Origin: Stereum hirsutum FP-91666 SS1
Taxonomy: Eukaryota > Basidiomycota > Agaricomycetes > Russulales > Stereaceae
Direction of reading: 5' to 3'
DNA length: 63,968 bases
NCBI RefSeq assembly: GCF_000264905.1
Contig: NW_006763133.1
Coordinates: forward strand, 785,844-849,811
Part shown: positions 25,452-39,300 of the stretch, in pieces
Layout of the letters: every line of letters starts with the position of its first letter
Position numbering within the stretch: the stretch's first letter is position 1
Made by a program: the position numbers and the translations under genes
Notes under the pieces: generated by a model
Told to the model about the DNA's origin: nothing
The model's database searches: none
What the model saw: the letters and a program-made list of their open reading frames with translations, nothing else

Positions 25452-28400
25452 TCAAGCTCTTGCGCCACCAACAAGCCTCCTGTAGAACAACAGGTATGCA
25501 CACCGGTCGTCCCTGTCCAACCCACTAAACACATCCTCTTGCCTCACGTCCGAGACGAGTTCATCGTCAATTCGGATCCAGCCTTCGCGGGGTTTCACGC
25601 CCCCGTCACGGTTGGGATGCAAGACGTCCAAGGTGTAATGACCGCCCGATGCGGAGAGACCGTGGTGGTAGAGAACTGAAGGAATTCAAGTAGCCGTCAG
25701 AAATGACTCATTAGGCGAGGAAAGGTTCGATCGGCTTACCTCCGTAGAGCTGATACCTCGCCGGTGGACCCACTTTCTTACCTGGGGCCATGAGGTCTAC
25801 GCGCCGAATCAGTACATTGCCAACCCATGAAGAGAAGTGGATGGTTGAAGGACAAAGTACTCACCGCTCCCAATATCCAATTCGGGCCCAAACTCTACCA
25901 TCTTGCCGAGCTTCACCACCCCCTTCGCGTCCACGTCGTAGAGGAACCTCTTCAGATGGAGCACCAAGATGCGTGGCAAAGCTTCGATGAGGATCTGTTG
26001 ACTGGCTTCGACGGGAACGCGGGTGGTCGAGTTGGTCACCTGGACGGATTGAGGGATGGAGATGCGAGCGAGAGCGTCTTTGATTGTGTGAACGGATTCG
26101 GGCTGAACAAACAGGGGGAGTGGAATGTAAGGAAAAGGGGTGAATCAAATACAAGACGAAACAAACCTGGATATCGAGCTGTAATGACCTCCAATCTTCG
26201 ACCATGACCGAATCGCGCTGTCCTGGCGCACGGAGCGTAGACCTGAACTTGCCTCCGAATATCCTCGTGATAGGGGACTCCGTCGACTTGACCTATACCC
26301 GCATACAATTTATCAGCACCAACGACCCAACAGCTATAGAAAGCATGAGGGGCAACGGAGAGAATGAAAGCTTACGGTACGCGTGACGACGCTCTTGTTC
26401 TTCTTCCCCACCTCCATCCATCCCTCCTCCTGCGGTGGCTCCTCCACCTTCTCCTCGATGTTCACCGGCTTTTCCTTCTCCGCTTTAGAAGGAGGGTTTA
26501 TCGCAGACAAGAGCGACAACAACTCTTCTTCCAGTGTATCCAGATAAAACCCGAAGAACTCTTCCGCGTCTTCCTGGTGGCCACCCTACAGAATCAACAA
26601 CATATCACAGGTTAGCGACTTATGTCATAACACAGAATCTGACGGAAAACGAAAGGCAAGAGAGACCCACCCGCATATTGTCAAACCTCTTCTTTTCCTT
26701 CATCGCATCATACACATAAGTCGGCATGAACGAATCTAACCCATCTCCCTCTCCCTCATCCTCCTGCTCCCTCCTTTCCTTCCCCTTCCCATACCCATTC
26801 GGCCTCCTCTCCTTCTCCTTTTCTTTCGGCTCCACCGGTCCAAACTCTTTCAAGAATCTGATCGTCGCATCTACGAGTGGCGTATCTCCCTCCTCATGCA
26901 CCTTCACACCATTCACTGGCGTCGCAGTACCAGAAGCCTGACCTGGAGTCGGACCTTGACTTTCAGGAAGTAACTTGCCAAGCTCGGTCATCAGCTTCCA
27001 AAACGGAGGACAGTAAACCAGCAACTGCAACACAGCGTTCGCGAAACACATATTCCCGCTATTGACCAAGCCTCTCGGTCTAATCTTCGGTGGCTGCGAC
27101 GCTGCCTTTGGAGCAAGACTCTTTCCAGCGGCTGCTGAAACGACAGCGTGAGTACCAGAAAGGAGGTTGACGAGCTCTGTCTTGCGTGCGGGTGCGATGC
27201 GAGCGGGAGGTGGAGATGCGGGAACGGAGAAGCCGACGATGGACGAGGTTGGAAGGCTGCTCTTAGAGGAGGACGGGCTTGCGCCGTCGTCCTTACGGAG
27301 GAGAGAAGCCCATGTCTTCTTCGGCGCCGGAGGGCCGGGAGTAGGGGCGGGAACGGGCTTGGACGTTGATGCTTCTGGGGTAGCGGCCACGGGTGCTGCG
27401 AGTTCGGCCGCAGGAGTCGAGGGCTCTGGTGCAGGAGCAGTAGAGGTAGTAGCTTCGAGGGTCGAAGTCACAGCGTGTTTACTCTCCGTCTCCGCGGCAG
27501 TGGAAGGACTGGGAGCATTCTCAACCTTCGGTGCCACAGAAGACTTGGACGGAGTCTTGCGGTCGGGCGACTGAGTGATAGCAGCACCAGAAATGGACAC
27601 CGAAGTGTTGGTCGAGAGAGGCGACCCAGGCATGGGAGTATCAGGCGATGTACTCGTGACAGCCGACGACGGAACATCGCTCTCTTCATCTGGTTTCGAA
27701 GTAGTAACAGCTTCGACCTCTACCTCAGATTTCTTCTCCGGTTCCTCCGGTGCGTGAGCAGGAACAGTAGTAACGGAGGGAACGGGAGGTGGTGGCGAAG
27801 GCGGCGGCGTCGATACTTTGAGGGATCGCTGAATAACGATCTCGGGCGGACAGGCTCGTGGAGAGATGATGATTCCAGGAGCATGCGTAGGGTCGTGAGG
27901 GCGCCTGGACCAGATGGCCCAACCACCAACGGAGTTCGAGGACGGCGTCGACGTAGAGAATTGAGATATTGAACTCGATACGGAGGGAGAGATGGACATG
28001 GCTTGACTGCGAGAGTCTGGAGAAGGAGAAGGGCTAGGAGGTCTTTCCAATATGGCCGGCTCTTCGGATTGTGTCGCAGACTCAGTTTCGATGGCGAGTG
28101 TTGGAACAGATGCATTAGATTCCTCAGGCTGGGGCTCCGGCTCTGGCGCAGATGATATTTCGACTGAGGCGAGATGTACCTCTGGAGGCGGAGCAGGCGG
28201 TGGTTCTGTTTTTATTTGTTCAATATCTATCTGGACGAGCGGTGCTTCTTCCTGTCTGGGCGGAGGATGTGCTGGCGCGGCTAACGGAGATAACTGTGGC
28301 GGAGGCGGAGGCATAGTCATTTGTTTTGGGATAGGCGATGCAGCTCCTTGCGGCGGTACTGTTGGCAGTGGTGGTGGTACGTGCTGAAGATGTGGGGGTA

Positions 28401-28947
28401 GGTAATGTTGCTGGTAACCGTTAGGGTGTTGCTGCTGGAGATGTGCGTGGGTGAAGGTAGGAGAATACGGGACCGCTTGTGGGTGAAGAGGATACTTTTG
28501 AGGGGCGAGTTGCTGGTGATGCTGGAATGGACTTGACGGAGAAGGGGCTGGGGAATGAGGATGGTGTGGCATGGGCACATGAGGCTGATGGTGGTGAATG
28601 TACGGCGAGTGCGGGAGTTGCTGGGGTTGGTGTTGGGGATGCATTTGTGGCGGAATGTGAGACGAATGATAATTTTGATAGCTCGGACCACCGCCGCGAG
28701 AGGCTGCTGGATGATAGCCGCCGCGAGTGGGACCAGGAGCAGGTACGACACGAGGAGACGAAGGTTGGGCTGGGACGGGATGCGCGTGACCGTTCATGAC
28801 AGGGTTCGGTGCAGGATACTGATACGGGTATGGGACCGGTTGGGGGTGACCATTCATCGGGGAAGGCGCATAACCGTAAGGCATAGGTGGTTGGTGGTAG
28901 TAAGTCGATGGTCCGGAATGAGAGTATGGAGACTGAGGGCCAGGCAT
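25452..28947 (-). CDS. ubp3: ubiquitin carboxyl-terminal hydrolase, Ubp3/USP10 type
   Basis: Six exons on the minus strand: 28947-26671, 26585-26376, 26292-26167, 26102-25865, 25796-25740 and 25675-25452 (1043 aa). All junctions are GT-AG and in frame. Residues 1-600 are Pro/Gln/Ser-rich and disordered. The Cys box (RGLVNSGNMCFANAVLQLL) places the catalytic Cys at about 634; QEDAEEFFGFYLDTLEEELL follows, then ITRIFGGKFRSTLR, ILVLHLKRFLYD, and the His box GLSASGGHYTLDV with His near 982, followed by GWIRIDDELV. The order and the IFGGK/R-RS segment are typical of Ubp3/USP10. In yeast Ubp3 works with Bre5 in deubiquitinating secretory-pathway and ribosomal targets; that role here is inferred from the family. 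Acidic and Lys-rich inserts lie between the Cys box and QEDAEE. The catalytic core looks intact. Confidence 0.94.
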
Positions 28948-29577
28948 GGTATTCTTATGCCAATCTGCTCTGGCTATTAGTACGATTTGTCACCGCATGA
29001 TAAACAATGATTTCATACAAAAGTACTGTCCGGTACTGTTTGTGCTTATAAGAAGGTTATTTTGTTGTGCTGAGTATGGGTCCCCGTTAGAACGCCACGA
29101 GCTTCAGGTGAGACGACGAAGAGACCTCGTGCGAGAGGAAAGCGTGCTTGGTGACTAAGTCAAGTTCTAGATACTTCCTTCCAGGCAGTTGATAGCGCAG
29201 TTGTAGGGTTCAAAGAATAACCTGGCGTCGAACAGAGTAGCTAAGTCGTCGGGGATGATGATGGAGGTGCAGAGCAGGATGCAGGAGACGACGAGGCGTG
29301 CTCGTCCTCGGAACAAGACTCGCAAGCCAAATTCCAATATACAGCTGACGTACATTCCCACGTTCACATCCTGATCTTATCAAAATAAATCGGGCTCCGA
29401 TATTGTAAATAATTGTCCACTACGTGGCGAAAATCAAGAGAAAATATACTGATGTACGATAGCTATGAGCAAAATAGACAGACAGGTAGAAGTGGGACCA
29501 CTAGGAAGAATAGACAGCGGAGGTAAATAAAACGGGACTATAATAACAATATATGGATTCAAACATTCAAAACAAGA
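28948..29577. other. intergenic: upstream of ubp3-like gene, downstream of coiled-coil gene
   Basis: About 630 bp between two genes on the minus strand. AT-rich with no supported gene. It probably holds the promoter of the protease gene and the 3' UTR of the coiled-coil gene. Confidence 0.6.
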
Positions 29578-32500
29578 CTACTCAACATCCGACGACGACC
29601 CACCCTCACTCCCACTCTCAGCTCCCTCCCTCTCCTCCACCTCCGGCGTCTTCTTCCCAACATTAACTCCACTCACACTTCTCCCCACATTCGGCCGCCC
29701 CCCTGCACCTCCAGGTCTTACGCCAGAAACTAACGACCCCGACCTCCCTTTCGTCATCGGATGGCCATGCCCGAGACTCGAAGAAGATGATCCAGGACCG
29801 GTACCTGCGATAGACGAGTTTCTCATACCCAGTCCGAGCATGTACATCCCCGACGTGGTCCTCTGCCTCACCCCGGGACCGCCGCTACCTCCAGCTACGC
29901 TACCGAAGCCGCCATTGCGAGGTGAGCCAGGACTAGGGATGCTTGGGTTCCACGCCGGCATGGGAATCCGAAGGTCCAATGCAGCGAACGGATTTGCCTG
30001 AGTCTCATCCGATGGTGTACGGTTGTGTACATGACTAGTCGGGAAAGTATGGGCGTGAGCTTGAGCTTGAGCTTGAGAATGCATAAGTCCTGAAGAAGGC
30101 GCACGACGAAGACGCGGTGAGGTCATGACGGATCCAAACGTCGGCGGTGCAGGCGCGGGACTTGAAGACCTCGAAGGCGCGAAGAAACCAGCGGCCAATT
30201 GACCCCAAGATTGTCCTTGCCCCCCACCCACCGACTCTGAATCTGGAGATGGAGAGGCGTCGCTGCTCTCAACGAGTCCATGCACCGCCCTCTTCACACA
30301 TGCAATGTCATGTTCCAAATCTCCCAATTTCCGCTCGAAAATCTTCTTCGCCCTCTTGACAGCATCTTCCTCCTCCACCTCTTCGGTGTCACCGCCATCA
30401 CCGCTCAAAGCTCCAACAAACACCTTAACCGCTTTCTCAACCTCCTCCCTCTCCTTCTCGTTCGTGATAGCCCCGGGTATCGAGAGCAGCGTAACATAAC
30501 CTCTCGTTATTCGTTCCTCATCTGCGATACGGATCTCGAGCTCAACTCGGGCATCTTCGTTGTAGTCATCCAAGCGAGAAACTGCGGTTTGCAAGAGTGA
30601 TGCTTGCTGCGCCTGTGCTTGAGCTGATGCGATGGTGGGGGATGATTGAGCAGGGAGGGTGGATAGCGTGTTCTTGAGATCGAGAAGGGCGAGGTGACAA
30701 TCTCGGAAGGAGCGTTGAATTTGGTCGTACCGGTTCTTCACTTTCGTTAAGTCATTCAGGAGAGGATGTGCTGGTGGTGGGGGTGGTGGTGTAGGAGGCG
30801 CAGGTAGAGGTGATGGTGGTGAAGATGGAGCCTGAGGCTCCGAGGTAGGACCTTGGGTATCATTGTGTTCCTCATATGGTGAGGTTGTTTCTGGATGGGA
30901 ATCGACGGGCGGAAGGGTCTCGGTAATGGACAGTTTGACCGGCGAATTATTTGCCGTTGTGTGCGACGAAGAAGTTGACGGGAAAGACACCTTGGCAAAA
31001 TCTGGGAGGGAGGATGCGGCTGTAGGCGAGCGCGGCAACGAGGGAGGTCTAGAGTAGTCATCTGCGAGTCGCGGTGAAGGTTGAAGGAGAACGACTGAAG
31101 GAGAATCCAACGCTGCTGTGAGGGGAAGGGCAGGAGAAGGGGGTTCGGTATTATGATGAGTGCTTGTCGAACCATTCTGCTGAACGACAGGAGAATCGAT
31201 AGCTGAGGGAGGTGGCGCTTCGTGACCATTGCTGTCGCGCTGAACCTTGAGCACCCCGTTCCCGAGTGTGTTGACAGCATTTCCCCGTTCATCGAACTCT
31301 GTCCTAGCCAGATTTCTCTCCAACTTCATCCGCTTCTCCGTCTCCATCTGCAATTCCTCAACGAGCGTTTTGACCGCATCCTGAGCGGCCAAAATTCTGG
31401 CCAGACTTCCAAGGCCCGAATCCACGCCTTCTTGTCTGTTGCTGCCGTTAACCAGAGCCAACAAGTCGCCTGCGTCCTCAATGACCGCATCGAAGCCCTG
31501 CCTCATCTGCTGAACGTCTGTTTCACCGAAAACAATCGGCCCTTCCTCGTCTCCTTCCCACTGTAACGGCTCCAGCGAAGACCTTGCAGTAGTTTCCCTC
31601 GCTCTCCTGATCCACCTCTTCAGTGCCTCAGCCAACGCGTCTTCCCTCCCAACAACCGCTAACCTCAACGCGATCTCTCGTCTTCTCCCGTACGCCTCTC
31701 TGGCAAGTTGTTCCGTAAGTTCGTCAAGGGCTGTTCTTAATCGCTCGGAGTGTTTCCGCTCGGATCTAAGGGTAGATTGAAGATTTGACAGCTCGAGATT
31801 GAGGGTAGCGGTTGAGGCGGTGTGGCGGGCTTTGAGGTTTTCGATGGATTGTTGGAGAGTGTCGGTTGTTGACTGTGAGAAGCGCCTAAGAGGTACGGTC
31901 AATTTAGGGCTCGTAAATGAGAAACGAGATGTACACACATATATCTCGAGACCATCTTAGCAGCGGCGTTGTCATCGGCCTGTAGTTTCGCTAGCTCAGC
32001 CCTGGCGTGAGCGAGTTCAATACGATCCCGCTCTCCAGCTTTGCTCTCCGCGTCATGCTTCGCCTCCGATATCTCCAACTCCGAATGCAGTCTCTCGATC
32101 TCTTTCTCAAACTTCTCCGTCTCCTCGTTAAACTCTTCCAACAACTTCTGCAATCCCGTCCTTCCATCTTTCAGGCCGTCGACCAAGCCCTTCGAACTTT
32201 CGGTCCCGTTGATCATGCTGGACGAGGACGACGTATTTGAAGAAGTGGCCGACTTCCTCCCTTCGAGCGTCCTCACCAGATCCGCGTACTCTCTAACCAC
32301 ATTGTCCGTCATCTTCCTCTCTTCCTCTGCACTCCTCAACCTCCTTTCCAAATCCCTCCTCTGCACCTTCCCATCCTCCTCCCTCGCTCTCGTCCTTGCA
32401 GCGAGCTCATACGCTCCCTCGACCTCATGTTTCGCCTTTCCTAACTCGCTAAGAGCGTTGGCGAGTTCAGTCGTACGTCCCAGGAGAGTTTCTTCCGTGA

Positions 32501-32925
32501 GAGTGAGTTTGTCGGATAGACGACGGAGGGCAAGGGTCAGTTCGGGGACTTGGAGTGAGGCGGGGTGAGGAGAGATGTCTGGGTGGGTATGAAGAGCTGC
32601 GAGTTCTTCCCGGAGGGCATGATTCTCGCGTTCGAGGGACTGACAGCGTTCTAGCGCGAAGGTAGAGTCGAGCGAATGCCGCTGCAGCTTGAGGGCCGAA
32701 CTATGGGCTTCATGCTGTAGAAGCAATGCGTAAAAGTATGTAAATTAAAGCCACCGAGGACAAGAAACATGGTCAGCTCGTTGAAATTGCACGTGGATTG
32801 TGAGTATAGCATGATGCAGGGCTACATATGCGCACCTGGAAACGCGAGACTGCTGCTCGGAGACTGGATAACTCGAGCGCGAGCGGATGATCATCGTTTA
32901 TTTCGAGCTCTGACACGCCCGCCAT
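29578..32925 (-). CDS. long coiled-coil protein of unknown function
   Basis: Three exons on the minus strand: 32925-32836, 32714-31939 and 31885-29578 (1057 aa). The 30-codon first exon (MAGVSELEIN...) ends CAG|GTGCGC and joins HEAHSSALK through a CTACAG acceptor. The second intron uses a GTGTGT donor and a CTCTTAG acceptor. Residues about 20-420 are heptad-rich and highly charged (ERENHALREELAAL, LEKEIERLHSELE-like text), a long coiled coil. The middle is Pro/Ser-rich; another coil (about 600-780) surrounds RAKKIFERKLGDLEHDIACV. The C-terminal 250 residues are Gly/Ser-rich with SPRLRRAPSSG-like basic patches and end in an acidic tail. No enzymatic domain is seen. Possible roles include a cytoskeletal, septal or vesicle-tethering scaffold, but nothing decides between them. 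Confidence 0.85.
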
Positions 32926-33402
32926 CGCGGTGCAACGACTTCGTCGGAGTCGTGTGTAACAACGAGCGCGCTGACAAGGTAGATGGCGGTAAAGTCCACG
33001 CTTTCGTGATCATGGCCAGCTCACGGAGAAGACGCGCTTGCCACGTTCATAATCCAAATAAATAAGCAGAACCCCTAAATAAATTACGGTAAAGGGGTTA
33101 GCGGAATCATGTTGAAAAAATATCGTAGAGGTTATCTGGCCTTGTACAAACCCACCATCGTAGACTCCTTTGCGAAAAAGCTGTCATCTCCAATGCTTGC
33201 AAAGTCAGCCCGTAGAACTTTACCTATACCAAGGTGGGCGATGCAGACCAGACCGTTATCACACCGACTCCTTTTAGACTGGAAATCCCTCCGAGCACCC
33301 CGCCCTATTCACTTTCATAACCAGCTGGTACTCAGTATATTCTCGTGTCAATGAAGCTGACACTGCTGTTGCCACTCGGCGCCTCGACAAATCCCCTGAG
33401 CC
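32926..33402. other. intergenic, no gene seen
   Basis: Upstream flank of the coiled-coil gene and the left edge of duplicated block A. No recognisable coding sequence. Confidence 0.55.
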
Positions 33403-34196
33403 AAAGAAACTACAACCCTACCGCTCAGATCGCTTCGAGTGGTCGGCCTCTCGTGAGCGCAGAACCTCTTGGTCCAAATGTCACTCGGCGCCTTCTTCTC
33501 GACCTGGGTGTGGTGGGCTCAATTGCAAGCTCAGTGCTCAGCGCTCGACGTCTTATTGACCAGTGAACACTTACTCTCTGACCTCCTTGTGATGCGTCAA
33601 ACGCGCTGTTCACATCTCGGGGTCTGTGGCATCCATCATGCATCCAGCGCCCTGCCCTTATCCTCGAGTGTACGACATTCAGGGTAGTATGCCCGATGCC
33701 GAGGCGTTCGCCGTCGTTACTGTCCGAGTACAACCAACTGCCTGGGGATTGCAGGAACTTCAACAAGGCGTTGACGATACAGTGGGGACTATGCTCTCAG
33801 TGCCCAACGTTTTATTCCTTCGGATTTCCTTGTCATTTGGATGCATCGATGATGTCTGCTGCTTATCTCTACTCAATGACTTCTGCGCTTTTCCCCAGAC
33901 GGCGTAGTGGGTAGTACAAGTAGTTAGCGCAGGACGTTCTATCACCGCCCCCTGATGTGAAGTCCCTCCGAGCAGCCCACACTCTTGTGTGTGTGTGTCC
34001 TTCAGCAGGTCTGTACGCACTTCAGTCGAGCACATCCATCTCATCACAGACGCGCATCCAGCTACGAGGTCAGCTCTTGAGCGCTCGAAGGCTTCCAAGT
34101 GCGGTTTCGGCTCAGAGTAGGCCGGGAACCAACCAAATCACTGCTGTCCCTAGGCCTATCTACTCTTTTCAACTATGTAAGTCAAGTATTCGGGGG

Positions 34197-34205
34197 TATA
34201 TATAC
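34197..34205 (+). promoter_or_regulatory. TATA box of reductase copy A
   Basis: TATATATAC, 136 bp before the ATG. It is followed by CCGTGCTACTTTTCATTCTC, which is almost unchanged in copy B. Confidence 0.65.
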
Positions 34206-34332
34206 TGAGAAGTTGACCGTGCTACTTTTCATTCTCATCTACCCATTCACATCTCAATCGACCATCCTCTCCTACTAATCACTCATCTTCTCTTACACCG
34301 TTCGTCTTAACCGCATCCCATCCCAACACAAC

Positions 34333-35680
34333 ATGTCTAAAGGTCTCGTCCTCGTCACCGGAGTCACTGGGTACGTCCCTATAATACCTTTTACACCGTC
34401 CTATTCACCACGTATCGATATTAACTTCATAACTCTTTATTCAGCTTCGTAGGCACCGCCGTCGCGCTAGCCTACTTCGAAGCAGGCTACACCGTCCGCG
34501 GCACCTGTCGCTCGCAATCCAAAGCCGAAGAATGGATCTCCCTGTTCCCACAATACAAGTCCAAATTCGAGTACGCCATCGTCGAGGATATAGCCGTTCC
34601 GGGTTGTTTCGACGAGGCGGTGAAGGGTGTGGAGATTATTGCGCATACGGCTTCGCCTTTCACTTATGATATCAAGGTGGGTTGTTATTCGAGTCCCTTT
34701 GCTGTGGTATACGTTGGCAGTGCTGACGCAAAACAACACATAGGACAACGAAAAAGACCTGCTCCTCCCTGCCATCGCCGGCACCCACAACCTCCTCTCC
34801 GCCACCTCCCTCTCACCCACTCTGAAACGCATAGTCCTCACCTCCTCCTTCGCCTCCGTCTTCGACTTCGCCACCTTCCCGGCCATGGGAAAGACGTACA
34901 CCGACGACGTCTGGAACCCGGCGACGTACGAGGAGGCGAAGACGCATGCGCATCCGGGGTATGTGTATTGTGCGTCGAAGGTGTTGGCGGAGCGGACGTT
35001 TTGGGAGTGGATCGAGAGGGAGAGGCCGGGGTGGGAGGGCAGTGTCGTTTGTCCGCCGTATGTCGTTTTTTCTCCCTCATTCGGTTTCGTCTTCTTGGGT
35101 CGGTCCATGGGAGGTACTTATTGAACCGTTACTTATGATCGTCTAATATCCCGCTCAGAAACATCTACGGCCCACCCCGGCAACCCCTCTCCTCCCTCAG
35201 CTCCCTCAACACCTCCACAAAAGACGTGTGGAATATCATGAGCGGCGCGTACAAAGAAGGGCTCCCGCCGACTGCGATGCCGGCGTTCGTGGACGTAAGG
35301 GATGTCGCGCTCGCGCATGTGAGGGCGACGGAGAGGGAGGAGGCGAAGGGACAAAGGTATTTGTTGATTGGAGGTGTTTATGTGAGTTTATTTTCATTTT
35401 ATTTTATTATCCCTAGGCTCTCCGAAGGTGATTTTTGCTGACCATCATTTCACGATTGAATCAGACAAACGAAGAGATCGCGAGCATAATCGCACAGAGT
35501 CACCCCGAGCTCAATGACAGGCTGCCCAAGGTCGACGACGCTTCCAAGGTCAACCATGACTTATTGTACGACTCTTCGAAGGCGCAGGAGCAACTTGGAA
35601 TTCAGTTCATTCCGCTGGAAAAGTGCATTAGGGATACGGCGGATAGGTTGGTGCAGATCGAGAAGGATCTGAAGCATTAA
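34333..35680 (+). CDS. NAD(P)-dependent short-chain reductase, Gre2-like (copy A)
   Basis: Five exons: 34333-34370, 34445-34676, 34744-35057, 35159-35381 and 35465-35680 (340 aa, the usual length for Gre2-type extended SDRs). The dinucleotide-binding motif VTGVTGFVGTAVA lies at 8-20, split by intron 1. The catalytic Ser lies in VLTSSFASV (about 124), and Y165/K169 in YVYCASK. NIYGPP and VDVRDVALAHV follow, typical of cinnamoyl-CoA-reductase, dihydroflavonol-reductase and yeast Gre2 (methylglyoxal/isovaleraldehyde reductase) relatives. It should reduce carbonyls with NADPH in the cytosol; the substrate is not predictable. Copy B encodes a protein differing at about 30 of 340 positions by hand alignment. 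No signal peptide or membrane segment. Confidence 0.94.
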
Positions 35681-35800
35681 GTACTTGAGTACTGAGGAGG
35701 AGGGTTGGAGTTTCTCGAGGGTCCTGGGCTGGAGCTGTGTTGGATTATGTTAGATTATGGACGAATATTGATGTCGGGTGCTTCGTCGACTATACTATAG

Positions 35801-36377
35801 ATTTATTTTAATGACTGTTGACTTCTGAACGAGAGGTTTTTACAGCTTTTTTTTTTGTCTTCAGGGAGGAAGTTCATAGAAGGGGAATGCTTAGGAAAGG
35901 GGCATTATAGTATAGGTTATGCCAAAATTAAAGTGTCAGACTGAGAGCAGAGCTTCCACCGTATCGCCAACGCCGTTCGTTGAGGTTCCTGCGTTGCTAC
36001 AATTATGATACTACAAAAACCGGATAGTAGTATCAACTCTGCGACGGAGCTGTCGCCATACCACCACTTTCACCACGCGGCCATGAGATGAAGCACACCC
36101 CCAAACCCCTGGTTCAACACAGTTTACCGTCGGATGCGGCTAAAATTTACAGGTCCCTGCACAGATACACCAACGACGAGAACAGAAAGACGAGGAACGT
36201 TTCTACTGACGATGCTTGACTCGAGAGCAGGAGGGCGATGCGCCACAAGTTCTCACGGTGAGGAGTACGCGTACGTTACGTAATAAGGTGGCCTGCACCA
36301 CGGCCGAGGCGGCCTGCCCAACGCTGCTCACTCGATGTCCCAGTGCTCTCCATAACCCGTCCTCGACGCCGACGACG
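35801..36377. other. intergenic; promoter region of transporter gene
   Basis: Tail-to-head spacing between two plus-strand genes. A T9 run lies at about 35848. No gene seen. Confidence 0.6.
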
Positions 36378-39300
36378 ATGACAGCCTCCTTCGCGGCCTA
36401 TGCGTCGCAATTTCTAAATCGCCAGAAGAACGGTGGATCGAGTCTGACCTCGTCACAACCCATGTTCTTCTCCTTCACCACACAGGACGACGGCTCGCGT
36501 GCGGGGAACGAGCACGATGCGGACCTGGATGATCTTGATGACCCGCATCTGAGAGCGAGCGGGGCGACGACGAGCAGAGGAGATCAGTCGAGACGATATG
36601 AGAGAGACGACGACGACGACCCGTACCTACGACTAGACGAGGACGAACTCGCACCGGCGCCAGGGGCCTCGAGGTCACGATACGATGCACACTCGATCCC
36701 TCTTCTACAGTCCAACACTCTCTCGGACACCGAGCCCAGCAGAGGCTGGCTTGCACACCAGTCGTCCCCGCTGCGCTCGCCGTCGCCGCCGACGTCGTCG
36801 TCTGAATCAGAGCCAGACTCACCGCCAGCCGACCTAGTGAACCCCGGACTGGGCAAGAGCCATCGTGCTCATCCTGTGCCGCCACCGCCGCCAGTGTCGC
36901 TCTCACTGACACAGTCGCTGCTGCCGAGAGACGGACGGACACGACCGCTCGATGTTTTCTCTTTGCCCGATCCACGGCATGTCGCCCGAGGGAGACGGAA
37001 GTACAATGACTCGATATGGACCGCCGTCTACTGTGCCAGCCTCTCCCTCTGCATCTTCTTCTCCGTCCTCATCCTCTTCTTGACAAACAAACCTCAGAAC
37101 TATCCCTCCAAATTTCCTTTTCCGTACACAACATTGTTGCATACCGTTCCGCTGCTTACGATCCTCACCTTCGTTAGCGCCGTGGTGGCGTACGCTCATA
37201 TCTTGCTCCTACGAGTCTTCGTAAAGCCCGTCGTCTTTGCTACTTCCGTCTTCGTTCCTGCTACTCTCTTCATTTCCGCAATATGTGCATTCGTGGGGAG
37301 CTTCATGTGGGATGGCGATACGACACCCACTTGGGGAGAGACATGGGGGTGCGTAACCGTCTTATCGTCCGTCGCCACACTTCTCTAACTTTTTGTGTAG
37401 TCTCCGTCTCTTCTCCCTCGTCCCCTTAGTTCTATCTCTTCTCACCGCCCGCCGTCTCGTCAATCTCCCACGAGACATTCACACAACATCCGCCCTTCTA
37501 ACAATGGCCACCGACCTGCTCTACATCAACCCCTTTCTCCTCGCACTCTCACCCGCAGTCCTCCTTTCCGCCCTTCTCATCTCGATACCTTTCCTCACGC
37601 TCATCTTCCGTCTGCTCCTTGTCGGGCACTTGACATCTCGAGGGGGTCAGGGCGAGTGGCAGATCGAAGGATGGGCAGATTGGGCGATCTGTGCCGTCGT
37701 GGCGGTATGGCTGTGGACATGGGGACTCGCAAGGGGATTACTACGCGTATCGACCTCCGGCGTCATCGCAGCATGGTACTTTTCCGAGTACGTCCCCTTC
37801 TCATCTTCTCTCCCCGTTACCCCAGCTCACTCTGTAATCTGCGCACGTAGCCCCGACCTCCCACCTCCCCCGCCCACATCAACACACACCATCCACGCCG
37901 CCCTCTTCCGCGCCACACACTCCTCCCTCGGCTCCATAATCCTCTCCTCCCTAATCCTCACCTCCCTCCGCATCCTCGCCTTCGCCTCCCTCTTCCTCCG
38001 CACCGTCCCCTCCTACCTCTTCACCGTCCTCCCCATCCCGCTTCCATTGCGGCCGTATGCGACGACAGCGGTCTGGGGCGCGGGGATGGCGGCGGGCTGG
38101 TTGGAAGGCGTGGGCGGGAATTTGAGCGGGTATGCGTTGGTTTATGTGGGGATTACGGGGGACGGGTTTTGGATTGGAGCGAGGAGGGGGAGGGAGTTGG
38201 TTAGGAGTGTGGAGAGTGGGGGTGCGAATGCGAGGGGGGCTGGAGGAGGGGGGAGGTATGGGAGGAAGTTCAAGACTGAACGTGCGTCGCTTTCTCACTC
38301 CCTCTAACTGACTACTGTAATACTCACAATCATGCGCCCATACCGAAACAGCCCCCCTCACACTCCTAACCATCGCCCCCCTAACACTCACCTTCCCCTT
38401 CGCCCTCTCCACCTACCTCTTCGTCGCACACACCCTCTCCGCACCACAACAGGCCCTGGGCGCGTCCGTGCTCGCGGGCGGCGTGACCGCGCTCGTGGGC
38501 TTGTTCTGTGTGGGGCTGGTGAGGGATGTGGCGGATACGCTGTGGGTTTGTTATTGTATTGATAGGGAGAGTGGGGGTGGGAGAGGGGAGAGGGGGAGGG
38601 TCGTGCTTGAGATGGTGAGTTTTTTTGTTTTTACTTTTTTTTTTTACTGTTGTTTTGTGTGGATGCTGATCGCGCTGGCTGGTCTCTTAGTTCGAATACG
38701 ACGCTCGACGAACTAACACTAACACTTCCCGCTCCGCACCACCCCACCAACACCAACACCAACATCCCCACACCCACACCCACACCCGCGCCCGACCCTC
38801 ACACGCACAGTCTTCGTCCTCACGTCGCCAACAACAACAACAACAACAACAGCGTCATCAGCCCCCGGTCCCGAAACCCAACCAGCCCATCTCACAGCGC
38901 GTGAACGAGCATATGACGAGTCCGGAGTCGTCGCCTGAGTTGGGGGATAGTGTCGAGTTGCCTCTGGGGATAGGCGAAGATGTAGGTGGAAGGGGAGGAG
39001 GGGCGGTGGTGTTTGATGAGCGGGAGGAGGAGGAGGAGGAGGAGGAAAGGAGGGAGAAAGTTGGGAGAGGGTCGGGAGCTGGAGTGGGAGTGGGAGGAGG
39101 AACAGGCGGAGGGAGAAGAGAGGATGAGGGAGATGAGGGAGATGTGGATCCGTTTATGAGGGATATGGATGATGAGGAGGGTGGGGACGATCGTCTGCAA
39201 CATTCGCATTCGCATTCACATTCACATTCTCGGCATTCGCATCAACACCAGGATGAGGAAGATAGAGGGTACGGAGAGTACGATGATAGCGACGAGGAGG

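Larger units (their letters stand above)
33403..35800 (+). repeat. segmental duplication, block A
   Basis: Matches block B (49735-52195) in the same orientation over about 2.4 kb. It covers roughly 0.9 kb of noncoding upstream DNA, the whole reductase gene with all four introns in identical positions, and the 3' flank (shared TTATGGACGAATATTG). Upstream identity includes CTCTTGGTCCAAATGTCACT and a conserved TATATATACTG promoter core. Introns and spacer have diverged more than exons. The left limit lies near AAGAAACT at 33405. Confidence 0.85.
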